Positions 33,077 through 42,572 of a stretch of DNA of 64,000 nucleotides are shown in pieces. Under the pieces are notes generated by a model that did not search any database, was not told where the DNA came from, and saw nothing but the letters and a program-made list of their open reading frames with translations. Numbering within the stretch: position 1 is the stretch's first letter; each line of letters starts with the position of its first letter. The stretch comes from Amoebophrya sp. A120 (lineage: Eukaryota; Sar; Dinophyceae; Syndiniales; Amoebophryaceae). The translations under genes were made by a program, and so were the position numbers. The stretch is from the NCBI GenBank assembly GCA_905178155.1, contig CAJINV010000011.1:891982-955981 (forward strand), read 5' to 3'.

Positions 33077-33928
33077 ATGGCAGCGGATGTGCTTGTCGGC
33101 CGAGCAGGTTGCAGTCGTGCACGCAGCAGCCGACGATTTCCGGCTAGCTTCTGTTTTTGCGCGACAATCATCATACAGTTACTAAATTTCTCAAGCATTT
33201 TCTCTCCTATCGAAGCCGTGACGCTCTTCACTCACCTGCAGACGAGAAAGGAAATAACCGGAGCCAACGCTGTCGCCGAGAACAAGAGCAGCAGAACCAG
33301 GCTGTTAGAGCAGAAATGTTCCCAGCTGGGCTACATCCACCCAAATCCCTGTCACTGTCACTGTCCGAATTGCCCCGACCCGAAATACAAGGAACCCGCC
33401 GCGTGCCCCCCGGCCACCGAACCGCCGCCGCCCCCGCCGCCGGAGCGTCCGGGGATGCCGCCGCCGGATGAACTGGCACCGCTGCCAAAAGTTCCGCCGC
33501 TGCCAGCGCAGATCAGCGAGGCAGTCAACCTGTTTCAACTGCAGTTAAACGCCTTCTGTGCCGGGCCGCCGGACCCCCGGGAGTGCGTGTGCAACTGCCC
33601 ACCGTGCGACCACTGGGAACCGAAGTTACCGTCCTGCCAGTACAATAACGAAAGACTCTGTACACAGATCAACGCGGTCGGGGGGAAGGAGTTTGTCTGC
33701 TTCGTGCCGGAACCCGGGTGGGGTGACAGTCCCGAGGAATCGAGCAAACCTGCGGGAACAGAACCTGCTGCAGCCGCGGCTCCCGCGGAAGACCCGTGCG
33801 GCGGTGACCCGGAAGCGTTGCCCGAGGCGAAGTTTCCGCCGCCCATCGACAACTCGGCGCCCACACTGACGATCCCGGAGAATGAACCGCCAAAAATCGG
33901 CCCGGAGTTCGCGCCGAAGCTGGATTGA
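33077..33928 (+). CDS. Pro- and Cys-rich probable secreted protein
   Basis: Not recognised. Single exon, 283 residues from ATG 33077. Hydrophobic segment FCFCATIIIQLLNFSSIFSPIEA (about residues 26-48) could be a signal anchor. A His/Cys cluster, HPNPCHCHCPNCPDP, is followed by a polyproline stretch (PPPPPPPERPGMPPPDE) and a second Cys cluster, CVCNCPPCDHW, with further paired Cys. The Cys-x-Cys spacing suggests disulfides or metal binding. The C-terminus is acidic and Pro-rich. An extracellular or wall role is possible only by composition. Confidence 0.5.
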   Translation: MAADVLVGRAGCSRARSSRRFPASFCFCATIIIQLLNFSSIFSPIEAVTLFTHLQTRKEITGANAVAENKSSRTRLLEQKCSQLGYIHPNPCHCHCPNCPDPKYKEPAACPPATEPPPPPPPERPGMPPPDELAPLPKVPPLPAQISEAVNLFQLQLNAFCAGPPDPRECVCNCPPCDHWEPKLPSCQYNNERLCTQINAVGGKEFVCFVPEPGWGDSPEESSKPAGTEPAAAAAPAEDPCGGDPEALPEAKFPPPIDNSAPTLTIPENEPPKIGPEFAPKLD

Positions 33929-34367
33929 ATGCCTAGCTGTAAGCTGCACGACATCGACATTCTATACTACTGACAGCTACAGGCGAGGTGGAAACTCTTG
34001 ATGTACAAATCATGAAGTGAATGGTGTGCTTTAATACTCTTTTCCAAACGCAAACTTGAAAACTTTTTTCGTTGAAGAAATCGTGCCCAGGGGGCTTGCG
34101 CCGTCATTTTTGTACGCAAGTGAGTGTAACAAAGTTAAGTAGCAGTTGTGCAGTGGGCGGATGCTGCAGCACCTGGATGGGAAAAAGCTACGGTTGTTCC
34201 TTTCTCGTTCTCCTTTGGGCAAGCAGCGCTCACTCTTTGCTAAGTTGCCTTGAGCCTACAAATACAAAGACACAAACATCAAAAAAACACACACAACGAC
34301 AAACATTATTTTGGAATACCATGGCCAGCCATAGTACCCTAGAACAAAAATAGAAACCAAAATCAAA
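33929..34367. other. Intergenic region, nothing recognised
   Basis: About 0.4 kb; only short frames. Confidence 0.55.
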
Positions 34368-35154
34368 ATGTGGTCTTCCCGGCAGCGTTGCGGCCTGGCT
34401 TCGTGGGTGGCTTCGATCGTTTCGTTCTACGCGTTTCTGTATCAAGTGTAAAAATGTCTGGGTCTGGAAGGATGTAACTTGTGATGCACATTTCAGAACA
34501 CACAAAAATCTTTGATGCATAGGCAGCAAAAGCTGCTCACTTTCTGTCACCAAAATGGGGGATTTGTCATGCGGATTCGGCATTGCGGAAGCTTCTCGAA
34601 ACCTGTGATGCTAGAGCTTCCATGCCAGACCTTCTGTGTCATGCAGAAGCAGCATGATTCTTCCAGACCCAGACACTTTTACATTTGATATTCTGTACCT
34701 GCTCTTTTCCGCGTCGACCGAGGCAACGTCGGAGTTCTTACAGTTCATTCTCCTCACGCCAACGGTTTTAGTCGTGTTGATCCCTGGTATTCTATTTGGC
34801 TACGTGCTTCTGAACGTCCGCGCAACGCCGAATTACGAGGATGAGTGTGTGCTTGGGGACGGAGATCCGCTGGATGTGAGGTTGGAGGAAGTGAATGAAC
34901 TGGTTTTTTTCGGCGGAAACTCGGTGAAATTGAATGACTTCCCAACTGCTGGTGCAAGAAAAGGGAATAGTAGTGGAGGAATGACAGCGCCTACACCCCC
35001 GGCCACACTTCTTCCGAGTGGATTTATCTGCGCTTGTCGCGTACAGCATACTGGCTGTTTTTTTTGCTGCAATGTTTCTACAGCCTTCTATTGTTCACAA
35101 GAGAGTTCTTCTTCCCAGCAGAGTGAGAAACCACGATTGAAAACACGAACGTAG
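34368..35154 (+). CDS. Small membrane protein in two exons split by an introner
   Basis: Not recognised. Exon 1 is 34368-34439 and exon 2 is 34696-35154, total 531 nt, 176 residues. The join gives VASIVSFYAFLYLLFSAST, so the introner splits the first hydrophobic segment and its removal restores a continuous membrane helix (about residues 11-30). A second strong helix is FILLTPTVLVVLIPGILFGYVLLNV. Then comes a hydrophilic domain beginning RATPNYEDECVLGDGDPLDV. The C-terminal part has a Cys cluster (GCFFCC). It may be a two-helix hairpin protein. Confidence 0.6.
34440..34690 (+). mobile_element. Introner, family D
   Basis: 251 bp. Starts TATCAAGTGTAAAAATGTCT and ends AGACACTTTTACATTTGATA. Perfect duplication TTCTG (34435-34439 and 34691-34695). 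Inserted within a membrane-helix codon series and removed in frame. Confidence 0.88.
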
Positions 35155-35606
35155 CGAAGAGAGAGAGCGAGGAAGAAACACTCAAGAGAGACGAAACAAT
35201 GAAGGTTGTTGTACTTAAGCAAAATCAAACAGTAACATAAGTAACAGATCGGTTTTCCTTTCAGCAGCAACTAACTGCTCTTGCAATTTAACGTAGTTTG
35301 ACGTTCCACAGTAGCACGCCCCTCCTGTTAATATCGTCCATTTTAAAGAACCGATGAAAGTAGCGTGTTTGCCTGTTTCTGTATGAAAGGATGACCGAAT
35401 CCGAATTACGATATGCCTTTCGTTTTTTTTTTGAGATAAAATGAAAAACCCGTCGAGTCTTCTTTCTCTGTTGACAAATATGCAGCGTCCCGTCCCTGGT
35501 GCTCGTTTTCACTAGCGATTTGATTTTGTCGCAACCGACAAAGCGAGTATGTTTGTTGTTTTCCCCTGAGACAGTACCTTATTTGGATTCTAGCGTTCGG
35601 CACATC
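35155..35606. other. Intergenic region, nothing recognised
   Basis: About 0.45 kb, with short frames on both strands. Confidence 0.55.
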
Positions 35607-36712
35607 ATGTCCATGACCATGTCAGCGTCTCCTTCCCCGTTTCTCTTCTTCACCTTTTTTCAGCTCGCAACCTCTGGCATTAACGCCGACAGTACCTGCA
35701 TGCTCACCGCAAAACGGTGCGAGCGGTTTCCCAGTTTCGCGGGGACCCAGTTTTCCGATCGCTATGGCGAACAGATGCTCGGGGCGGGTGACACGCCGGC
35801 CGCGTGCTTGAGACGAGCAGAAGACTTCCACCATTGGTGCGGAAATGGCAGGGATTCGGAGAAGGCAACCGTTGCGGCCACGCACGTGCCGTCGATGCAG
35901 ACGCAGGTATAGAATACAAAGATACTTTCAAGAAAGCCTGTTCATCCGTCGCCGAGGAGTAGCATGTACTACGTGGTTATGATAGGGAATACGAGCGATC
36001 AGCAGCATGAGTGCTTGCGCAACCTCATACAATTACAAACATCCATCATGTTCACCCCTACTCTCCGTATCAGATCTACCACCCGACCGCGTGTCCCGAC
36101 CTCGGTTGGTCGTTGTACCACAAGCACTGCTACATTCACGTGTGGCGGCAGAAGACCTGGTGGGAGGCTGAGGCCTGGTGCCAGGAGCGCGGCGGGAATT
36201 TGTGTAGCATTCACGGGAAGCAGGAGAACGAGTTCGTGTTCACGCTGACCAAGGGTCTCACGTCCTGGATCGGGTACGAGGATCAGGACCAGGACCAGGA
36301 GCACAAATGGAGCGACAACACGCCCGCGAACTACGAAAACATGGCGAAAAACTGCACGGGCCGCGAGACCGAACCGGATTGCGCGCCGCAGGAGACCGCG
36401 CAGCAGTGGTACGACTGGGAGGGCCACGATAAGGCCACCTGGGTCTGCAAAAAGGAGGCGAAGTGGAACTTGGCCCTCCTGCGGAACGAAACGACGAGCT
36501 ACAACTTGACCAGCTTGAGTTTTATCAACTGGGAAGATTTGAAAAAACCACTCGCGGACGAGATGATACGGCTGGACATGAGCAGGTCGGTCGAGGACGA
36601 AATAGAAGAGGAGGAGCTGAAACAAAAGGAGGAGGGAATGCTGCCGACAAAAGAGGAGGTTGCATCTTTATCCGCCAGTAGCAAAAAACCCTGTCTCACC
36701 TGCAAAGTGTGA
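35607..36712 (+). CDS. Secreted C-type lectin-domain protein
   Basis: Carbohydrate- or ligand-binding protein exported by an N-terminal signal peptide (MSMTMSASPSPFLFFTFFQL, cut near INADS). Exons 35607-35906 and 36074-36712 over a GT-AG intron give 312 residues. The CTLD starts at ACPDLGWSLYHKHCYIHVW. It includes TWWEAEAWCQERGGNLCSIH, the WIG core (LTSWIGYEDQDQDQEHKWSD) and the second-half block TAQQWYDWEGHDKATWVCKK, with Cys placed as in canonical long-form CTLDs. The usual WND calcium motif is not evident, so sugar binding is not assured. The C-terminus is an acidic coiled-coil-like tail (EDEIEEEELKQKEEG) ending CLTCKV. In a marine parasite a secreted lectin could serve host recognition; this is inference. 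Confidence 0.8.
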
Positions 36713-37485
36713 TCAGTTACGGTGAATGATATTGTTGGATCAGCATCGGCTTCTTGTCTTCGGCCCTTCAACACGCATGGCAGGATAATTTGTCGACGTT
36801 TCATCTTCTTGAGACGTCGACTTTGTGCCCGTGGAAGGCTGATAATGAGATGCTCTCGGTGACTGAAACTCCTGTAGATAATCTTTATCGCTGCATGCCA
36901 CAAGAAACACATACACAACTATAGTTAGACGGAGGCGAGCTCGCCCTCGCTCTATGCGCACCAGGCGATGGTCGTGTTTAGAGCCACAGCAAGAGAGGAA
37001 GTGTTCAAGTTTTGTTGCTTGATCCGTGACAACTCTTGGCTTTTTTCGAAAAGAATAAAGGAGATCCAAAATGCTCACAGTATAATTGTGGCTTTGGATT
37101 TTTGTCTATTTCCATTTTTGCAAATCGTAATTCTTGTTGTCTGTGTCAACAACGCTGGTGGAAGTTGCTGTCTTCGGATAAAGTCAATGCGTAGAAGATC
37201 ATTGAAAAAATTGGCGATTTTCACGATCAAGCGTGTTTGCGGATCCGCGATGTTTTTTTTTGTTATCCCGTTCCTGTTCACGTTGTATGAGTGTTGGCCT
37301 CTCTTTATTTTCCTCGTGAAGATATCGTCGCGTGTAAGTGTATACATCGTGGTCTTTTCTTCGTGTTACTTCGCTAGAAATTTGATGGACGTCACAAGGA
37401 AAAGCAATCCCAATAGTGAGTTGGAAGGTATTTTCGGTATTGAAGAACCCGCGCCACTGGCGCGCGGCTCTTTATCTTTTGCGTC
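36713..37485. other. Intergenic region with an unlikely hydrophobic open frame
   Basis: About 0.8 kb. A 184-codon frame at 36968-37522 encodes mostly hydrophobic and Cys-rich sequence in AT-rich DNA and overlaps the carbonic anhydrase start in another frame. I regard it as chance. Confidence 0.5.
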
Positions 37486-39479
37486 ATGCCGCGATTGCGA
37501 AGAGGCGCAGTGCGCAGCATGAAAGCCAGCACATCAAGAAGTCGGCTGGAAATACTATGTGCGGCTGGCACGGCGGTGCCCTTCTTGTTTTCGATAGTCA
37601 CAATTTCTACTAGCGCCGTCAAGCTTGTTCAACAGCATGAACATGCCAGAACATCAAGAACTTCTGCACAACATTCTTCCAAAAACAGCTCGTCTCAGCC
37701 ACCCACCAGCCCAAACGATTTTTCCTACCTGTATCATGGCCAGGAGTGGCAGGCCGGCAGCTGCAACTCTCGCGAGGGGCAGCTATGATCTGCTCAAACG
37801 TTACAATCTCAAACGTTGCAATAGAATCTGGGATTTGTGTTGCATGATGAGCATGACAGACTCGCAGAGCGTTCCACTTTCTGCAATACAAATTTCGCCA
37901 GATTCTAGTGCGGTTCGGAGCTCCGAAACTTGTCATGCGCAATTCTATGAGAGTTGGCTTGATAATGCACTTCTTGCAACACAAATTCCAGATTCTATTG
38001 TAACGTTTGAGATTGTAGCACCTGAGCGGGTTATAGCAGTCGCCGATTGATTTTGACGCGAACGCGCCATGGAAAGATCCCGTGGACAGAGCAGCGTATT
38101 TCGCGAGCACCCCGAACCGGCAGATCTTCCTGCAGTACGAATCCGCGACGCTTGAGGACCAGCAGCAGAGACTGGTCGTGCAGAACAACGGGCACGGGAT
38201 CTCCGTGAAGTTTTCTGGCAACGGGTTGGGTGGGGTCAGCTACGAGAACATCTTCTACAACTTGGTTACCGCGAATCTCCACATGGACAGCGAGCACACG
38301 TTTTTCGGGAAACACTACCCGCTAGAGTTACATTTGACGCATAAGAGAATTGACTCGGAGGCGCTGATCGTTTTCGCCGTGCCGGTGAATTTTACGACAG
38401 TGGAGGAGGAAAGTGGTGTAGTTTCTGGTCCTGCGCAGAAGTTAAAGACGTTTTTGTCGCAAGTGGCCAAGGACGCGGCAGCGGCAGTGGCGGCGGAGGT
38501 ACTTGTAGAAACTTGAAAAATGCTCCGAAATTTCTGATTCTGATGATATTACAATTACCGTGAGTAGCGATGAAGGTGCTCTTGGCACTTGTACAGCAAG
38601 GTAGATTTGGTGAAAAGATTGTCGTGCTCTGAATCACCTCCAAACAGATGAAAAACGAACCACCCAGGCGGCCAAACCGGAAGCTTCGACGCTTCCGAAA
38701 GGCGAGTTCACCACCCAGTTGCTCGGGAAAGACGACGTCATATGAGAGTGCGCAACTCCCCATCACCCTCATTTGTCATGCAAAATCCCAAATCCAGTCT
38801 GTTCCTCTTGGTGGCACTGTTTGCATGACGAGTTCTGGTAGCCCAAAGAGCACTACACTCCAGTGTAAGTTTGTCATGCAGAAACGGCATTCTTACTGAT
38901 GTTTTTACTGCCGTTCATGCTATACAAATGAGGGGGAGGGGGAGTTGTGCACTGTCATACGTGGGTGAGGCGCTCAATGTCGGCGACTGGTTCGCAGACA
39001 GCACCGAATTTTTCCGCTACCACGGCTCTTTCACGGTCCCGCCCTGTAAGGAAACCGTCACCTGGTTCGTGCAGAAGAAACCGACGGTGGTTGAAATAGT
39101 GGAGACAAAGAAGGAACCAGGCGGGAAAAGAACGACTAAAAACCCCACAGCTTCCTTTTCCGCGATTCTGAAAGACGTGCTGTTCGGCAACACGGCGGGG
39201 AACGGGAATTTTCGGGAAACTATGCCCCGGAACGGACGGGAGATCACGCTGGTCGAGGGGGTGAAGGGAAACGACGAAAATTACAACGCGACCGCTGTCC
39301 CCTTCGCGGACCACCTGCGGGGCGTGCCGGTGGTGAGCCCGTTTGACGGGGACAAACTGGGGCAGGACGCGCTGTACGCGGGGGATGAGGCACGGTACTC
39401 CGCGGAACTGCTCGGGAGAACGCTGCTGAAGTCGAGCGAGGAAGACATTCAGAATTTGAACCAGCCGATTGGGTTGTAG
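37486..39479 (+). CDS. Alpha-type carbonic anhydrase with an altered zinc-ligand position
   Basis: Alpha-CA fold; the family hydrates CO2. Exons 37486-37783, 38041-38498, about 38650-38740 and 38965-39479, about 453 residues. The N-terminus has a hydrophobic signal or anchor (ILCAAGTAVPFLFSIVTIS). FSYLYHGQEW is followed, after removal of an introner, by QSPIDF, the family hallmark. The zinc region reads VTANLHMDSEHTFFGKHYPLELHLTHK. Aligned on SEH, the second and third ligands are kept (His in LHM, His in ELHL), but the first is Asn (codon AAT) where the family has His. Later blocks FFRYHGSFTVPPCKETVTWFV and FRETMPRNGREI are typical. The third intron (38499-38647 as GT-AG) leaves the frame off by two; an acceptor at 38649 or a non-GT donor would fix it. 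Activity is doubtful without an assay. Confidence 0.82.
37784..38035 (+). mobile_element. Introner, family G, with ~49-bp inverted repeats
   Basis: 252 bp. Starts TATGATCTGCTCAAACGTTA and ends GCACCTGAGCGGGTTATA; the inverted repeats extend about 49 bp with few mismatches, sharing AATCTCAAACGTT and AATAGAATCTGG. Flanks are GCAGC and GCAGT. Keeping the T of the downstream copy yields Gln-Ser-Pro-Ile. Confidence 0.86.
38741..38959 (+). mobile_element. Introner, family C
   Basis: 219 bp. Starts TATGAGAGTGCGCAACTCCC and ends AGTTGTGCACTGTCATA. Flanks CGTCA and CGTGG match at three of five bases, so the duplication has diverged. Removal gives GKDDVGEALNVGDWF. Confidence 0.8.
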
Positions 39480-39644
39480 GGAGGTTAGATTTTCCTACGG
39501 AAGATGTCGCTTGGTTGTCATCAATATGTTTCTTTTTTCCAGTGTGGCTGTGAACCAATAGCGAACAAACGACGCGAGGTGCCAGCGACAGGCTGCGTCT
39601 GCCTTGCAGAAAACTGATTGCACTGAGCCTGAGTAGTAAGTACT

Positions 39645-39653
39645 TATATGTTG
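39645..39653. repeat. 9-bp target-site duplication, left copy
   Basis: TATATGTTG at 39645-39653 is repeated exactly at 42564-42572, flanking the inverted-repeat element. Confidence 0.75.
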
Positions 39654-42563
39654 AGTAGGCGTGTGCCTGTAGGCGTTAATTCGGGGTGGGTTGGTTGGTC
39701 GGTTGGTTGGTTATGCAAATGCTGAAGACGGCGGGCCGTCGCGGCTTATGGAAAAACATTCCTCCGGAGTCGCAGTGCGTGGTGAATTCGACGCGCGTCT
39801 GGTTTACGTTTGGTGGTGGACGTATTGTGGCCGAGACATGTTCGGCATCGCGGTGTCGCTATTTCGCTTATCCTGATGTACGTGATCCTGTCGACGACGT
39901 TCTCCTTCCCACAATCGAAGCTGGAGAAAGTTGCGCTTTGATATCGGGAATGAGATGCACGCTACCCACCTGCCTCCCTACCTACCTACCTCGTAATACT
40001 GGCGCTCCTCTCGTCCATTCATAATCAACCGGAACAAAAAAGAGCACGCCCTCCTTCGTGGCTGAGTGGGTAGGTGGGTTGGTTGGTCGCCATTCGACAA
40101 TGATGCGTCCGCGTGTCCTCCAGGTGTGGGCGATTTCCACTTGCGGGGCGCAACGGAGGCGCGTCTACACCTACCTTCCCACCCACCTGTTTCTTGATGC
40201 GTGTGACAACGAAAATGCGGGAGCTGGGGCAGCGCCCAGTTAGAGTGAAGTGATGAACCACAACTGCGCAGAGACAGTCTTGGCTGCAGGCCGGCGACGC
40301 CTGGCCCGTGTGAGTGTGGTGGCCCGCAAAGGCTCCCGCGTAAACGGTTTGCTATCGCGGGCACCGAAATGGGTGAAATAATGCCCATCCTGATGAAAAG
40401 CGCTCCGTCCGCAAAGGGCTTTCTTTGATCTAGCTGCCTGTGGTTCTTTTGGTTGCTCGGGATCTATGGGCGCGGCACGGCCACAACGCCGACCGCACCC
40501 GCGGCGCGCCACTTGAAGTCTAAAGCCCAACTGTTATGGCAGCTTTTCGATTTCCCCTTCCAAGTGGTCGGGGTTTTGGTTGCGAGAGAGTGAACTACAT
40601 ACACTGAGGTAGGCAATACATCTATGCGCGGCGTTTCTCCACCCCCGCCACAAAGCGCACTGCGTGCGCAGGCGAGGGCCAGAGAGAACGAGCTGCGACA
40701 TTTTTCTTCCTCCCGCCGAAGGAACTCGGCTTCATCTTGTGAGAATGAAACCAGGCGCACCAGTGAAGGCCTGACCCACCCTGAGGCAGAGGATTTGGAT
40801 TTGTCTTTCTTTTCTCGTTGTGATTGTGTTTGTGACACTCTCTCACAACAAAGTCAACACTGAGGATCAAAATCAATTTGAAAACCAAGAACAAACTTAA
40901 GGGCCTGGGATCGCATTGGGTGCAAGTTTGTCTGTGTCTGGTCGAAACGCTGAACCTTTAGGGCGCGCCCTCACCCCTGCTAGGGAAGGTGGGCGTGTGG
41001 GTCGGCATGTGTGGCCAGCAGGAAGCGCGTGCTTGCTCACCCGTGCCAAGGCAGGTGAGTCGGTAGGCGTGGCCAGCAGGCAGCGCATGCTCACCCGTGC
41101 CAAGGTAGGTTGGTGGGCCGGGAGGTCGGTAGGCGCGCGTGGCCAATAGGCGAGGAACGCTCGCCCCACCCCCCCCACCAGGTAGGTGGGTGGGTAGGTC
41201 GGTAGGCCTGGCCACTAAGAAACACACGCTCGCCCCACCCCCCCCACCAGGCAGGTGAGCGGGCAGGTCGGTAGGCGTGGCCAATAGGCAGCACATCGCC
41301 GCCCCTCCCCCACCTGGCTGGTGGGCGGGTAGGTCGGTAGGCGTGGCCAAAAGGCAACGCACGCGCGCCCCACCCCTCCCACCAGGCAGGGGGGTGGGTG
41401 GGTAGGTCGGTAAGCGTGGCCAATAGACAACGCACGCTCGTCGGCCCCACCCTCCCACGCACCAGGCAGGTTGGTGGGTAGGTCGGTACGTAGGTGTGGC
41501 CAATAGGCTGCGCACGCTTTCCCCCCCCCCACCGGGCAGGTGGGTGGGTAGGTCGGTAGGCGTGGCCAATAGGCAGGGCACGCTCGCCCCATCCCCCCAC
41601 CAGGCAGGTGTGTGGGTAGGTCGGTAGGCCTGGCCACTAGGCAACGCACGCTCGCCCCACCCCCCCCATCAAGCAGGTGGGTGGGTAGGTCGGTAGGCGT
41701 GGCCAATAGGCAGCGCACGCTCGCCCCACCCGCCCACCAGGCTCGTGGGTGGGTAGGTCGGTAGGCGTGGCCAATAGGCAGCACACGCTTGCCCCCCCCC
41801 CCACCAGGCAGGTGGGTGGGTAGGTCGGTAGGCGTGGCCAATAGGCAAGGCACGCTCGCCCCATCCCCCTACCAGGCAGGTGGGTGGGTAGGTCGGTAGG
41901 CCTGGCCACTAGGCAACGCACGCGCGCCCCACCCCCCCCATCAAGCAGGTGGGTGGGCAGGTCGGTAGGCGTGGCCAATAGGCAGCACACGCCTGTCCCC
42001 CCCCACCCGGCAGGTGGGGGGGTGGGCAGGTCGGTAGGCGTGGCCAATAGGCAACGCGCGCGGGCGCGCCCCACATCTGCCACCAGGCAGGGGGGTGGGT
42101 AGGTCGGTAGGCGTGGCCAATAGACAGCGCACGCTCGCCCCACCCCCCCCCACCAGTCCGGTGGGCGGGTAGGCCGGTAGGTGTGGCCAATAGGCCGCGC
42201 GCGGACGCTTGCCCCCCCCACCAGGCAGGTGGGTGGGTAGGTCGGTAGGCGTGGCCAATAGGCAACGCAAGCTCGGCCCACCCACCCACCAGGCAGGCGG
42301 GTGGGTGGGTCGGTAGGCGTGGTCGCCGATCTCCTCTGGGTGGAAAGGGGTAGGTAGGTAGTTGGGTCGGCGCGAACACGGTAGTACGATCGTAAAGAGA
42401 GGTGGTAGGTGGGTAGGTAGGCAGCTTCAGCGGTGATAGTAGACGAATCTCAGAAAAACGTAAGACACAACGCAGCGGGTTCGGTTCCACGGATCATTTG
42501 CATAACCAACCAACCGACCAACCAACCCACCCCGAATTAACGCCTACAGGCCCACGCCTATTG
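39654..42563. mobile_element. 2.9-kb inverted-repeat element with 9-bp target duplications (non-autonomous, MULE-like)
   Basis: The left end (about 39656-39721: TAGGCGTGTGCCTGTAGGCG, then TTAATTCGGGGTGGG and GGTTGG repeats up to ATGCAAATG) recurs inverted at about 42494-42560, with one mismatch in the outer 20 bp. Identical 9-bp flanks TATATGTTG lie just outside. Long terminal inverted repeats plus 9-bp duplications are typical of Mutator-like transposons. No transposase-like frame is seen inside; the interior holds unique sequence (39722-40950) and a minisatellite. Long open frames on both strands inside it are Pro/Thr/Gly-rich translations of the repeat and are not genes. Confidence 0.75.
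40960..42335. repeat. GC-rich minisatellite, ~68-bp unit, about 17 copies
   Basis: Tandem units built around GGTAGGTCGGTAGGCGTGGC, then CAATAGGCAGCGCACGC and a CCCCACCCCCCCACCAGGCAGG tract broken by small changes. Spacing of the GGCGTGGCCAATAGGC core is 65-75 bp from about 41130 to 42260. More degenerate copies lie at 40960-41110. Length variation sits in the C-run and the GGTGGGTGGG tract. One strand is G-rich and could form quadruplexes. Confidence 0.85.
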
Positions 42564-42572
42564 TATATGTTG

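Noticed and set aside
36968-37522. 184-codon hydrophobic open frame on +
   Set aside because: AT-rich, hydrophobic and Cys-rich without pattern, and overlaps the carbonic anhydrase start in another frame.
40960-42335. Possible CRISPR array
   Set aside because: The units are contiguous with no unique spacers, and the genome is eukaryotic.
40958-42490. Long minus-strand open frames rich in PTDLPTHLPGG
   Set aside because: All three minus-strand frames are open because the minisatellite unit lacks stops; the products are plain translations of the repeat.
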